From assembly GCA_032139905.1 (NCBI GenBank), contig JAQJDB010000006.1, positions 496,001 through 560,000 on the forward strand: a stretch of 64,000 nt of DNA, read 5' to 3'. The stretch comes from Nitrospira sp. MA-1 (GTDB lineage Bacteria; Nitrospirota; Nitrospiria; Nitrospirales; UBA8639). Shown here one piece after another: positions 8,201 to 17,168 of the stretch (its first letter is position 1; each line of letters begins with the position of its first letter). Both the position numbers and the translations under genes were made by a program. The notes under the pieces were generated by a model. That model did no database searches and had not been told where the DNA came from. It was given only the letters and a program-made list of their open reading frames with translations.

Positions 8201-8380
8201 TTGAAAACCCCGTATGGCGAGGTCTCATATACGGCGCGTGATGAGGATGGGCAGGTACTCGTTGATTTGGAAGGATCCTCCATGCCACCCGGCGGCGTGG
8301 TTTTTCCAGCTTCCCTGAAGGGAGACCTCAAGGTAACATTCAACGGAGACCCTGTGAACGTGCATACAACATCCCAATAA
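5240..8380 (+). CDS. Exported discoidin-domain six-hairpin glycosidase-like protein
   Basis: This large exported protein (1046 residues) has a signal peptide at residues 1-26. A beta-sandwich, carbohydrate-binding-like domain spans about 30-190, ending in a GTVEFDALQIRP strand. A discoidin (F5/8 type C)-like domain follows at about 200-315 (VLDGNPETTW, DLGYLRDFGGLTLRW, RYVRLSL). The C-terminal half resembles (alpha/alpha)6 glycoside hydrolases: SWIRDGAMMSESFLRLG near 635, ENDSHGEL near 700, LLPASVSHEG near 755, YSFWDNFWGL near 770 and GDMPHTWVGSDF near 940. The conserved acidic residues are candidate catalytic groups, but I cannot name the family or substrate. The gene overlaps the permease by four bases and is paralogous to the gene at 11168. 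It probably trims a glycan outside the cytoplasm for the importer. Confidence 0.8.
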   Translation: MRGSWRTSCCLFVGMVWLLLPVCAFGENPAANDFRLLDGFENVGEWKTIATEYSEASLRMAEGVKGSALQLSYELRTAGAANAHRAIQLDLSNNFEIAFTLRGHAPQSTFEIRLVDVSGANVWWKQFHDYEFPDDWTTVRIRRSDIHFAWGPIKDQNLNTIAKFEFVILGETGDEGTVEFDALQIRPLPEPPAVIPPVVAMAGDIPVPAVLDGNPETTWTAEIPTDLIFDLGYLRDFGGLTLRWAEGQVPEAMDLALSEDGTDWTMPDWERGTGPSSPGIIGYVRTAEAFGRYVRLSLTPASEGRIGLREARIEPPEFGQNDNQFLLSLAREAKKGSYPRSFFGEQIYWTVVGPPQGGRSAMLSEDGAMEPGPGAFSIEPFLLENGSVLSWADGEHHHSLLDEYLPLPRVRRTHEDLSLEISAHRPPVPAGREGGTDGHARDVVTRYRVVNTGAIPRTFTLALAIRPMQVDPPTQILNLVGGVSNIDRIGWDGAAFQVNGDWSVYPDLKPDYVSLAEFERAGFPHVQDVGASTVSQSLVAPGGFGSGVMYFHGDLKPGEIYEVSVVTVLGSDRRRAPDLNRRAIDAGEKAAAEEWRDMLNQVTISGPPESMPMLNSLKTALAHMLITRDGPALRPGPRTYARSWIRDGAMMSESFLRLGHNDPAVEYARWYAPHQFASGKVPCCVDKRGADPVVENDSHGELIFLIVDIYRYTGDRAFAEMMWPHVDKAAAALDTLRLSERTEHNRQDDRKAFYGLLPASVSHEGYLDRPAYSFWDNFWGLKGLNDAAFLAEELGHADRAVDIRADAAEFAADISASVSLVGKELGHVPGAADRKDFDPTSTTIALSPTGAAAALPRELLIATFEKAWSEFVSRRDDQKAWEVYTPYEFRQVSAFVRLGEVERAHALLDFYMHDRRPTAWNQWSEVIGRQERVPRFIGDMPHTWVGSDFIRAVLDLFVYADPETGSLVIGAGLPRHWLQGKGIRVRGLKTPYGEVSYTARDEDGQVLVDLEGSSMPPGGVVFPASLKGDLKVTFNGDPVNVHTTSQ

Positions 8381-8662
8381 AACCGGTTGGCGCGAATTGG
8401 ATTGCGTGCCAGCATTTCTGTTGTGGGTCTCTCTCCTTTGTAAGGAGAGGGTAGGTGAGGTAGATTCCGTGGGCTATCAGTCAATCAGCACCGGAGCAAC
8501 CAGTAAAGGCTCCGCAGAGGCTACCTCCTCTTTGTCTTTGTTCCTCTTCTGAACAAAGCCTTACAACGGAGGAGAATTCCAGGCCGGTGCCTGTCGAACA
8601 AGGAGCACGAGAAGGGGATTGACCTGTGAAAAAAGCAGATAAAGAAAAAAGGATAAGGGTGA
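8381..8662. other. Intergenic spacer with a small inverted repeat
   Basis: No gene seen. CTCTCCTT (8431-8438) and AAGGAGAG (8442-8449) form an 8-bp stem with a 3-base loop, without a T tract, so it does not look like an intrinsic terminator. GTAGGTGAGGTAG follows. Such short palindromes are common dispersed repeats. The spacer ends with GGATAAGGG, a usable ribosome-binding region for the GH1 gene. Confidence 0.5.
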
Positions 8663-10051
8663 ATGAACAAACAAGCGACATTTCCCAAGGGGTTTCTTTG
8701 GGGTGCGGCCACATCGGCCTACCAGATTGAGGGGGCACCGCTGGCAGATGGCGCAGGTCCGAGCATCTGGCAGCGATTTTCACATACGCCGGGACATACT
8801 CTGAACAACGAGACCGGTGACGTCGCGTGCGACCATTACCATCGCTGGCGAGAGGATATCGCCCTCATGAAGGAGCTGGGGTTGCAGGCCTATCGGTTTT
8901 CGGTGGCCTGGGGGCGTATTTTTCCCGAAGGCAAGGGGCGGCTGAATGAGAAAGGCCTGGATTTCTACGACAAACTGGTTGATGGCCTTCTGGAAGCAGG
9001 AATTGAACCGCTCCTGACATTGTATCACTGGGATCTGCCTGAGGCGTTGGACGATCTCGGCGGATGGTTGAATCCGGACATTGCGCATTGGTTTGCCGAC
9101 TATGGGGAAGCCATGTACCGACGGCTGGATGGCCGGGTCAAAAAATGGACGACACTCAATGAACCCTGGGTCGTCACGGATGGCGGCTATTTAAATGGTG
9201 TTCTGGCCCCCGGACATTCCTGTCACTATGAAGCGCCCGTTGCCGCGCATCATCTGATGCGTGCCCATGGTGCCGCGGTTCAGGCCTATCGCGCTGCCGG
9301 TGCTCATGAAATCGGCCTCGTGGTGAATATCGAGCCCAAGTATTCCGCTTCAGATGATCCCAAAGATCTCGCAGCCACCAATCGCGCGGATGCGTATATG
9401 AACCGGCAGTTTCTTGATCCGGCACTTCTGGGATCCTATCCGGAGGAAATGAAGGAAATATTCGGTGACGCCTGGCCTGAATGGCCGGCCAAGGATTTCG
9501 ACCTGATTTGTCAGAAGATCGATTTTGTCGGACTGAATTATTACACCCGGGCCGTGACCTGTGATAAGCCGGATGCCTTGCCGGTGAGGGCCGGGACCGT
9601 TCCCCAACCCCATAAGACGTATACGGAAACCGGGTGGGAGGTCTATCCCGACGGACTTTCCGATACGTTGGTCTGGCTCAAGAATCGTTATGGTGAGATG
9701 CCGCTGTATATCACCGAGAATGGCTCGGCCTTCTTTGATCCGCCGAAAGCGGTGCATGGGCGGGTTATTGATCCGGTACGGATGCATTACCTGAATCAAC
9801 ATCTTTGCGCGGTCCGGACCGCGATTGAGCAGGGCGTGGATGTCCGCGGATATATGGCCTGGTCTCTGATGGACAACTATGAATGGGCACTTGGTTATGC
9901 CAAACGATTCGGCATTGTGCATGTCGATTTTGAGACGCTTGAACGCACGCCGAAGGATACCGCCCGGTATTATTCGAAAATTATCGAGTCCAATGGAGGA
10001 ATTCTGGACAACCCCTTTCTTCCGGTCTCTTTGCATTTGCGTCATGGCTAG
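8663..10051 (+). CDS. Beta-glucosidase, glycoside hydrolase family 1
   Basis: This is a retaining beta-glycosidase that cleaves terminal beta-linked glucose (or a related sugar) from imported oligosaccharides in the cytoplasm. It has no signal peptide. The GH1 signatures are clear: an N-terminal FPKGFLWGAATSAYQIEGA segment at 7-25, the acid/base glutamate in TLNEPW (Glu167), and the nucleophile in YITENGSA (Glu352). NYYTR at 292-296 and WSLMDNYEWALGY near 405 also match the family. At 462 residues the length is normal. It begins at ATG 8663 after a GGATAAGGG ribosome-binding region and overlaps the ATPase gene by eight bases. The context indicates hydrolysis of beta-glucosides taken up by the linked ABC importer. 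Confidence 0.95.
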   Translation: MNKQATFPKGFLWGAATSAYQIEGAPLADGAGPSIWQRFSHTPGHTLNNETGDVACDHYHRWREDIALMKELGLQAYRFSVAWGRIFPEGKGRLNEKGLDFYDKLVDGLLEAGIEPLLTLYHWDLPEALDDLGGWLNPDIAHWFADYGEAMYRRLDGRVKKWTTLNEPWVVTDGGYLNGVLAPGHSCHYEAPVAAHHLMRAHGAAVQAYRAAGAHEIGLVVNIEPKYSASDDPKDLAATNRADAYMNRQFLDPALLGSYPEEMKEIFGDAWPEWPAKDFDLICQKIDFVGLNYYTRAVTCDKPDALPVRAGTVPQPHKTYTETGWEVYPDGLSDTLVWLKNRYGEMPLYITENGSAFFDPPKAVHGRVIDPVRMHYLNQHLCAVRTAIEQGVDVRGYMAWSLMDNYEWALGYAKRFGIVHVDFETLERTPKDTARYYSKIIESNGGILDNPFLPVSLHLRHG

Positions 10052-11168
10052 TCTGACCCTAAGAAATATTCACAAGAGTTTTGGCAAGACCGCCGTGTTA
10101 TCGGGCATTGACCTTGATGTCGCCGATGGGGAGTTTGCGGTGATTGTGGGCCCTTCGGGTTGCGGCAAGTCAACCCTGTTGCGTACCGTTGCGGGCCTAG
10201 AGGAGATCGATAGAGGAAGCATTAAAATCGGTGAGATCGATGTCTCGAGGCTTCCCCCCTCGGATCGCGGTATTGCGATGGTGTTCCAGTCGTATGCGCT
10301 GTATCCGCATATGACCGTCTATGACAATATGAGCTTCGGGATGAAAATTGCCGGAGCGTCTCCGGAAGAAATCGACCAGGCTGTGCGCGCGGCTGCCGAA
10401 ACGCTCGGCCTGACCGCGCTGCTTGAGCGGAAACCGAAAGAGCTTTCCGGTGGACAGCGCCAACGCACGGCTATTGGCCGGGCGATCGTCAGGCGTCCGC
10501 GAATCTTCCTCTTTGATGAACCGCTTTCCAATCTGGATGCATCCCTTCGCGTGAAGATGCGTCATGAGATTGCCCGACTGCACGAGACGCTTGAAACCAC
10601 CATGATCTATGTCACGCATGACCAGGTCGAGGCCATGACATTGGCGGATCGCATCGTGGTGCTCCGGGAAGGATGTATTGAACAGACGGGTTCCCCGCAT
10701 GAACTGTACAAATATCCTGTCAACCGCTTTGTGGCCGGCTTTATCGGATCGCCTGCCATGAATTTTCTGTCCGGGCTCGTGGTAGAAAGCCGCCCGGATA
10801 TCACCACGGTCCGACTTGAAAGCGGAGCGATGATTCAGGTGAATGGCGTTGCCGGAGCATTACCCCCTGATACTCCGGTCACGCTTGGCATTCGTCCGGA
10901 GCATCTGGCGACGGGAGGTGATCACAACCTCGTCGAGACGCAGATCAAGCTGGTGGAGCCACTCGGCAGCCATTCCTATGTCTATCTGGAAACGCCGGAT
11001 GTCGAGGACCTGCTGATATTCCGCGCATCCGGCGATTTTAGTTTTGCGAAGGGAGATAGGCTGACGGTGTGTATTGCGGCAGACCAATGCCATCTTTTCG
11101 GAAAAGACGGTAGGGAACTTCGGCAAAAACCTTCCGGAAACCTCACGACAAGTCAGGGAGATCACTGA
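10044..11168 (+). CDS. Sugar ABC transporter ATP-binding protein (MalK/UgpC type)
   Basis: This is the ATPase subunit that powers the carbohydrate importer. I place the start at ATG 10044 (MASLTLRNIHKSF), overlapping the GH1 stop by eight bases; the open frame extends upstream to 9879 but that part lies inside the GH1 gene. Visible motifs are Walker A GPSGCGKST (36-44), the Q-loop FQSYALYP (81-88), the ABC signature LSGGQRQR (134-141), Walker B with FLFDEP (155-160) and the switch histidine in YVTHDQVEAM. The C-terminal ~130 residues form the TOBE-type regulatory region typical of MalK/UgpC/MsmK proteins. The total of 374 residues is standard. It completes the importer of this operon. Confidence 0.95.
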   Translation: MASLTLRNIHKSFGKTAVLSGIDLDVADGEFAVIVGPSGCGKSTLLRTVAGLEEIDRGSIKIGEIDVSRLPPSDRGIAMVFQSYALYPHMTVYDNMSFGMKIAGASPEEIDQAVRAAAETLGLTALLERKPKELSGGQRQRTAIGRAIVRRPRIFLFDEPLSNLDASLRVKMRHEIARLHETLETTMIYVTHDQVEAMTLADRIVVLREGCIEQTGSPHELYKYPVNRFVAGFIGSPAMNFLSGLVVESRPDITTVRLESGAMIQVNGVAGALPPDTPVTLGIRPEHLATGGDHNLVETQIKLVEPLGSHSYVYLETPDVEDLLIFRASGDFSFAKGDRLTVCIAADQCHLFGKDGRELRQKPSGNLTTSQGDH

Positions 11169-14100
11169 TGACGTTTTTCAAAAGAAGTCTGTTGACGTGT
11201 GTGTCTATTCTGGTCCTGCTGGTATTGCCCCTGAGAGCGGCGCTGGCAACATCGAATATACCGCCAAAGAACACCTGGCGGGTGACTGCTTCTTCGATTC
11301 AGAGCGATGAATTCCTTCCGGGGTATTTGGCAGATGGTGACATGGCGACCCGCTGGTCTAGTCAGGCTAAGGATGAGGAATGGGCTCTCATTGATCTTGG
11401 AGAGGTGGTGGAGATCACAGGCTTTACCCTGCATTGGGAGAACGGATTTTCGAGCAAATATAACCTTCTGATTTCGACCGATGCCAAGGTGTGGACGACG
11501 GTCTATGAAAATAACGACAGTGACGGGCAAATGGATGATATTTATATCCAACCCATTTCCGGAAGATATGTCCGGCTGGATACCAGGGAGAGAGCAACCG
11601 CTTGGGGGAATTCTCTCTGGGAATTTGATATTAAGGGGATGGATGACCTTGTAGATATATCCGTGGTTGCCGGAGGCGGGGGCGATGTCAGGGTCATGAT
11701 GGATGGTCGCAAGGATACCGTCTGGAAAAGCGACGCGGTTGACCGGGCTGAATTGCTCTTGGACCTGCGAAAGCCTAGAAGTATTACCGGGTTGCGCATC
11801 GACTGGGGCGAGCTCTATGCCGGTTCGGTGGACATGGCGATTTCCCTGGATGGGAAGGCATGGAAGCAAGTTTCTTCCGTCTCCGTCTCAGAGGGTTCAC
11901 AGGGGCAATCCACTTTTGTGCCGCATGATGCGGCCGAGGTCCACTATATCAGGCTTGTCCTGACTGACCCTCTTAAAGCCCAGGGTGGTTTTGGGATTGG
12001 GGATATTTCGTTGCGAGGTCCCACGGAAGCCTTCACGCCTTTTGTTCAGTATCAATTTGATGCCCGAAGGGCTCCCTTCGGGGATTATCCCCCACATCTC
12101 AGGGGATACCAGACCTACTGGACCCTGGTTGGTCTTCCAGTCGATACCGAGGAAAGTCTGTTTGATGAGTATGGCAATCTGGAATTCCAGGCCGATGCCC
12201 CCATGTTGATGCCCTTTATACGAGAGGGTGAAAATCTGTATTCGGCTGCCGGAGCTAAGAAAATAACCCAGCACTTGCAGGACGGGTACCTCCCGGTTCC
12301 CATCGTACAATGGGAGACGGGAAACGGACTGCATTTCAGGTCCGAGGCTATTACGAGCGGCCCTGTTGATGCCAGCATCACCTATGTGCGACATACGCTT
12401 GAAAATCGCTCCGATACTGAACGCAAGGGGGACATCATCGTCACAGTCAGGCCTGCCCAGATTAACCCTGAGTGGCAACATGGCGGACTGTCGCCGATCA
12501 ATTCGATCCGATACAAACACGAAACCGGGAAACCGGTGATTATTAATGGCAAAGACAGCTACCTCTCCCTCTCGCCTGCCGACAGTTTCCTCGCCCCGCA
12601 ATATGCTCACGGAGATATTGGCAACGCTCTGCGAGGCAGGGTCGTCCTGGACGCAAGGGCAGATAAGCCAGGCGATACCGTCTCTATTGGTGACGAGACC
12701 AGAACCGGTCTCCTCTCGGCAGCCTGGACGTATGCGTTTGAATTGAAACCCGGCGAAACCAAGGAGGTGGTGCTTGCGGCCCCCCTGCATGACACCCTTG
12801 AACATATGAAAACGGCCGCTGACTTCGGAAAGTTGCGCGAGGAGTATGTGACTTTCTGGACCGACAAGCTTGACCGTGTGGGATTTTCTCTTGCGGCGGA
12901 ATCGGTCGTGAATACGGTGAAGTCGCAGGTAGCCTATATCCTGTTGAACAATGATGGCGTGGTCATTCAGCCCGGTGCCCGTAGCTATAACCGGACCTGG
13001 ATGCGGGATGGCGCTATTATTTCCTCCACCCTCATGCGACTTGGTTTTTTCGAGGAAGTCAGTGGTTTTCTGAACTGGTATGCCGAACGTGTGGAACCTG
13101 ATGGTCTCGTGCCTCCCATTCTCTTCACCAGCGGTGAGGTGTATGACGGCTGGGGCAGAAATATCGAATGGGACAGCCAGGGGCAGTTCATCTTTGCGAT
13201 CATGGAGTATTATCGCTTTACGGGTGACAGGGATTTTCTGGAAAAGCACTTTGAGGCTGTTCACCGGGCGATGAAGTACATGGTCATCTTGCGGGAGCGT
13301 ACGCTTGATCCGAAACATTATGAACATCTTGAGGCCGGTGAACGTCTGAAAGGCATTCTCCCCCCGTCCATCAGCCATGAAGGTTTCATTACCCCGATGC
13401 ACAGTTATTGGGATGATTTCTGGGCTATACGCGGTTGGGCGGACGGTATTGAAATGGCGGAGATTCTGGGCCGGAAATTTTTAGCCGATTGGGCGAAGGA
13501 GGAGGCGAAAAATTACAGTACGAGTGTCAGGGAGTCCATTGAAAAGACCATTGCCTGGAAGTCTCTCGACTATATCCCTGTGGATGCGGACAAAGGCACT
13601 CCTGATCCGACCTCCATTGCCATTGCCATGTTTCCCACTGAAGCCTGGCAGGTTCTGCCTGCCGATATCCTGGACCGGACATTCCGGGAATATTATCAAA
13701 TGGTGAAAAAACGGGATGCCAGTTCTCTACCCTATTCGTACACGCCATACGAGGTGCGCAATATTCTGGCTCTTGCAACTCTTGGATATCGCAAGGAAGC
13801 TTTCCACTTGCATGAAATTCTCTTTAAGGGCAGGCGTCCGGCCAATTGGAATGAGTTTGCCGAGGTCGTCCTCTCTGACAGTCGGAAGGGTGTGTATATT
13901 GGTGATATGCCACATACGTGGGTCGGGGCGGGATATGTCAATTCTGTTCGTGGACTCATCGTGATGGAGGAGGACAACAGTAAAACCTTGAACCTGCTGT
14001 TTGGTACGCCACGTGAATGGCTGGTGGGCGATGGGATTACTCTTTCGAATTTTCCCACACATTTCGGAAACCTGATGATGCAGGCAAAGTGGGACGACAA

Positions 14101-14287
14101 CGATCAGAAGCTGAGTCTGGATGTGGATATGCAAAAAGACATCGCCAGGAAGATTTATGTTCGCTGGCCAATCCATAAAGAGGGTAAGCCTGAGCAGGTG
14201 ACCGTTGAGGGCGATGACAACTACCGCATTGATGATCACGGTATCTGGTTGTCAGGCAATAAATTCAAGTTGGTGGCCAAATGGTAA
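11168..14287 (+). CDS. Second exported discoidin-domain six-hairpin glycosidase-like protein
   Basis: This 1039-residue protein is a paralogue of the product at 5240. It has a signal peptide (about 1-28) and two discoidin-like modules at about 30-155 and 165-285 (YLADGDMATRWSSQ, ALIDLGEVVEITGFTLHW, RYVRLDT; then a second DLRKPRSITGLRIDW unit). The C-terminal (alpha/alpha)6-type region shares the key segments: TWMRDGAIISSTLMRLG near 612, EWDSQGQF near 660, ILPPSISHEGF near 735, SYWDDFW near 750 and GDMPHTWVGAG near 915. The ATG at 11168 overlaps the ATPase stop by one base. The paired exported enzymes suggest stepwise degradation of one glycan. The substrate is unknown; a cell-surface glucan or a matrix polysaccharide would fit. 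Confidence 0.8.
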   Translation: MTFFKRSLLTCVSILVLLVLPLRAALATSNIPPKNTWRVTASSIQSDEFLPGYLADGDMATRWSSQAKDEEWALIDLGEVVEITGFTLHWENGFSSKYNLLISTDAKVWTTVYENNDSDGQMDDIYIQPISGRYVRLDTRERATAWGNSLWEFDIKGMDDLVDISVVAGGGGDVRVMMDGRKDTVWKSDAVDRAELLLDLRKPRSITGLRIDWGELYAGSVDMAISLDGKAWKQVSSVSVSEGSQGQSTFVPHDAAEVHYIRLVLTDPLKAQGGFGIGDISLRGPTEAFTPFVQYQFDARRAPFGDYPPHLRGYQTYWTLVGLPVDTEESLFDEYGNLEFQADAPMLMPFIREGENLYSAAGAKKITQHLQDGYLPVPIVQWETGNGLHFRSEAITSGPVDASITYVRHTLENRSDTERKGDIIVTVRPAQINPEWQHGGLSPINSIRYKHETGKPVIINGKDSYLSLSPADSFLAPQYAHGDIGNALRGRVVLDARADKPGDTVSIGDETRTGLLSAAWTYAFELKPGETKEVVLAAPLHDTLEHMKTAADFGKLREEYVTFWTDKLDRVGFSLAAESVVNTVKSQVAYILLNNDGVVIQPGARSYNRTWMRDGAIISSTLMRLGFFEEVSGFLNWYAERVEPDGLVPPILFTSGEVYDGWGRNIEWDSQGQFIFAIMEYYRFTGDRDFLEKHFEAVHRAMKYMVILRERTLDPKHYEHLEAGERLKGILPPSISHEGFITPMHSYWDDFWAIRGWADGIEMAEILGRKFLADWAKEEAKNYSTSVRESIEKTIAWKSLDYIPVDADKGTPDPTSIAIAMFPTEAWQVLPADILDRTFREYYQMVKKRDASSLPYSYTPYEVRNILALATLGYRKEAFHLHEILFKGRRPANWNEFAEVVLSDSRKGVYIGDMPHTWVGAGYVNSVRGLIVMEEDNSKTLNLLFGTPREWLVGDGITLSNFPTHFGNLMMQAKWDDNDQKLSLDVDMQKDIARKIYVRWPIHKEGKPEQVTVEGDDNYRIDDHGIWLSGNKFKLVAKW

Positions 14288-14666
14288 ATGGCCGGTTTGA
14301 TAAGGAGTAAAGAGTAAGGGTCAGGGGTGGGATGAATGACTGTAGCCTATGCCCCTGTCATGAAGGTATTCACCTGATTTTTTGCGGAGTCTTTGCCATG
14401 GCTTAGGATCTCCTTTTTCAGGACCCTCCTTTGTCGGTTGTCGTTCACCCGCTACCGGGGTTCATGTTCCTGGACGTGTCATAAATTTTGGAAGAACCGT
14501 GCCGCCGCATGCCTATGGGGAGTGTTGAATAATCCTAACTTCGATGGGCATATTGACTCACAGGCACGCTGCATATCAACAACCTCGGGTAAGCAATGCA
14601 CCCGTCTGTCGAAACCCGGGCAACATGACAATTCACCAATCTACTGAAACGTAAGGAGATCGCTTG
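14288..14666. other. Intergenic spacer after the carbohydrate operon
   Basis: No gene seen in about 380 bp. No strong intrinsic terminator follows the operon. AAGGAG at 14653-14658 is the ribosome-binding site of the next gene. Bases 14560-14620 contain short complementary G/C tracts, but I could not match them to a known riboswitch class. Confidence 0.4.
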
Positions 14667-17168
14667 ATGGGTATGGGTTGGCGTATAGGGAAGACAAAGA
14701 ATCTGGCGATCATCGTGATGCTGTGTGTGATGGTGGTGGGCTTGCAAAGCCCCAATGTTGCGGGTGAGACCATTGGGCGGCACGCCAAGAATATGAGTTT
14801 TCCGTCGCAGTGCGCGGAAGAAGACAATGTGAATATTCCGGTCTATGGCGGCTATGTGTCCGACTATCAAATCACCGCGACCTTTCCTACCTACTATCCA
14901 CTCAAACGTGGTCAGAAGGATCTCTGTATTGGGGATCTGACGAACTGTGAACAGGCGTGGGACATGAGGCCGACGGCGCAAATCGCCTACTACGATGCGG
15001 CGCAACAAAAGCTGAAATTTGTCTGGCAGTCGCCTGGCTTCTATTGGTATCCGATTGAAACCCCGGACGCGGTGAATGCGGAAGTGGGTCAATATGTGTC
15101 CCTGGCGTATCCGCCGACAGATCGCTATTGGGTAGGCTTAGGCTCGCCACCGGCCATGGCGTATTATGACGCGTTCAAACAAAATCTCATGTACATTGTC
15201 CGGGATGAAAATGGGAAGTGGCGGGAGCCTGAGATTGTCGATTCCACCGGCGATGTGGGGCAGTTTGTCTCGCTACGCATTAGCCGGGATAGGCGGCATC
15301 ATGTGGTGTATTACGATGCGGATCACGGGGATTTAAAATATACCTACAAGAGCAATCCGGATGCGGTGGGCGGATGGGCACCCCCGACAATCCTGGATGC
15401 CACCGGCAATGTCGGGCAGCATGCCGCCATGGCGATCAGTCCATCGGGCCACCTGCATGTGGTGTACTACGATGCGGACAAGAAGGATTTGAAATACGTC
15501 ACCAACGATGATACGCATGGATGGACGGCCCCCGTGGTCCTGGATGCCGTCGGGGATGTTGGAACCTACGCCTCAATGAGCGTGTATTATGAGGGTTGGA
15601 CGGAGAAAATGAACGGAGCATATGAAGGTCATTATCCGCATGTTACGTATTACGATGCGAGCAACGGGAATTTAAAATATATCTATCAGGATAAACAGGG
15701 GTGGTCGACCCCGCTGGTGTTAGATGCGGCGGGAGATGTCGGTCAGTATTCGTCGACGGCGTTTGGTCCGGATGGGGCTTTGCATGTGGCCTATTATGAT
15801 GCCACGAATAAGGATCTAAAATACCTTCATAAAGAATCTCCCTCGGCACAATGGCCGGTGGGGATCGTTCTTGATGCGGCGGGGGATGTCGGCCGGTATG
15901 CCTCGATTGGGGTTACGGCAAGAGGGAATCCGAATATTGCCTATTACGATGCCGACAAGCAGAGTTTGAAATTTCTGGCGAAAACGAAAACGACCGCACC
16001 GCAGTGGGACAATCCTCAGGTCATCGCATCAGGTTCCGCCGGTCAGTATGCGAGTTTAGTGACTTCGGGTTTTGTGGACATTGCCGATCTCGACGGTAAG
16101 GACATTTACAATGACGGCGATGTGGCGGTTCGAGTGATGGATGTATCCGGGTGGCCCTATGAATCGGGTATGGCTGTTAATATCGTGGGAGGGGCATCGG
16201 AGCCGGACCACGATTTCATCCAGTTCCTCAAACGAACGGACGATGATCATGCTCCCCCGCAAATATTTGTGCTCTATGCCAATGGATACGCACGGATTAT
16301 CACGCAACCCCCGGTGGGACGGGAGGAGCGGGTCTGTTTCGGATCGTCGATGATCATTGGGCCGGCGGCAGAGGATCCCCTGTTTCCGTTCATTCCGATC
16401 GAAAAGTTGGATATCGATCCCCACACGATGACCATCAAGGTGCGGTATAAAAACGGATCGTCTGCGGTGCTGCAGCTTCAGGCCGAACCGGGCAAGACGA
16501 CGGTACGGGTGACGGATGTGACGTACGATACCCTCACCGCGCCGTTTGTCACGATGCGGTCCATGTGGGTGGCCAATGATAATAGCGATATCTCCCGCAT
16601 CCAAGCTGAATCATCGTCCGGTGTCGTGCAGACGTATACGATCGATCCGACGCATGAGGAATGGACCACTATCCCGGGAGATTCCTGGAGTTTTGACCGG
16701 CCTACCTATTCGCGGCATAATACCTCCTGCCCGGATTTCAAGATCGATGTGCTGGAACCAACGGGCTATTTCGTGACCCGGCAGGCGGAGGACTATCGCT
16801 CGGGGACCTTGAAGAAAACGTCCCGCAAGACGGCATCCGGGGGGCAAACGGTACAAGGGATGGGGGAAGCGACCTATGTGTTGAACCTGACCGAGGAGAT
16901 TGCGAATCCGAGCATTCGTTTGCGATATACCAAGGGCAAAGGCGCTGGTGATGTAGTCAATATCTCTGTTGATGGCCGAATCCAGTCGAAGATCGAAATG
17001 ATTGATGAGGGTGCCATCGGTGAATATATGGTGACGCCAGAGATGCGATTATCACATCCACTTCCTGCCGGTTCCCATACGATACAATTGGAAGTGCAAT
17101 CGAATACCGGAGCATTGGAATTGGACTATTTTGTCATCCACAGCCAGACCGAACATCCTGGTCAATAG
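14667..17168 (+). CDS. Exported seven-repeat (propeller-like) protein with C-terminal carbohydrate-binding-like domain
   Basis: This 833-residue protein starts at ATG 14667, eight bases after AAGGAG. A signal peptide is visible at about residues 10-33. Between about residues 95 and 465 there are exactly seven copies of a YYDA-x-x-x-x-LKY motif, spaced roughly 40-60 residues, most preceded by a DAxGDVGQYxS segment. Seven such units suggest a seven-bladed beta-propeller. Residues 470-690 form a region without recognised family. The C-terminal ~130 residues (ATYVLNLTEEI, RLRYTKGKGAGDVVNISVDG, ELDYFVIHS) look like a CBM6/CBM35-type beta-sandwich. No catalytic motif is evident. It follows the sugar operon in the same direction but has its own 5' spacer. 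A role in binding extracellular carbohydrate is inference. Confidence 0.75.
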   Translation: MGMGWRIGKTKNLAIIVMLCVMVVGLQSPNVAGETIGRHAKNMSFPSQCAEEDNVNIPVYGGYVSDYQITATFPTYYPLKRGQKDLCIGDLTNCEQAWDMRPTAQIAYYDAAQQKLKFVWQSPGFYWYPIETPDAVNAEVGQYVSLAYPPTDRYWVGLGSPPAMAYYDAFKQNLMYIVRDENGKWREPEIVDSTGDVGQFVSLRISRDRRHHVVYYDADHGDLKYTYKSNPDAVGGWAPPTILDATGNVGQHAAMAISPSGHLHVVYYDADKKDLKYVTNDDTHGWTAPVVLDAVGDVGTYASMSVYYEGWTEKMNGAYEGHYPHVTYYDASNGNLKYIYQDKQGWSTPLVLDAAGDVGQYSSTAFGPDGALHVAYYDATNKDLKYLHKESPSAQWPVGIVLDAAGDVGRYASIGVTARGNPNIAYYDADKQSLKFLAKTKTTAPQWDNPQVIASGSAGQYASLVTSGFVDIADLDGKDIYNDGDVAVRVMDVSGWPYESGMAVNIVGGASEPDHDFIQFLKRTDDDHAPPQIFVLYANGYARIITQPPVGREERVCFGSSMIIGPAAEDPLFPFIPIEKLDIDPHTMTIKVRYKNGSSAVLQLQAEPGKTTVRVTDVTYDTLTAPFVTMRSMWVANDNSDISRIQAESSSGVVQTYTIDPTHEEWTTIPGDSWSFDRPTYSRHNTSCPDFKIDVLEPTGYFVTRQAEDYRSGTLKKTSRKTASGGQTVQGMGEATYVLNLTEEIANPSIRLRYTKGKGAGDVVNISVDGRIQSKIEMIDEGAIGEYMVTPEMRLSHPLPAGSHTIQLEVQSNTGALELDYFVIHSQTEHPGQ

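Noticed and set aside
11897-13402. Minus-strand open frame of 501 codons opposite the second exported paralogue
   Set aside because: Antisense shadow. It is long but has no family features, while the sense frame is supported by domain motifs and by the operon overlap.
14560-14625. Possible riboswitch-like structure before the propeller gene
   Set aside because: I compared it by eye with cyclic-di-GMP and related classes; the conserved cores were absent.
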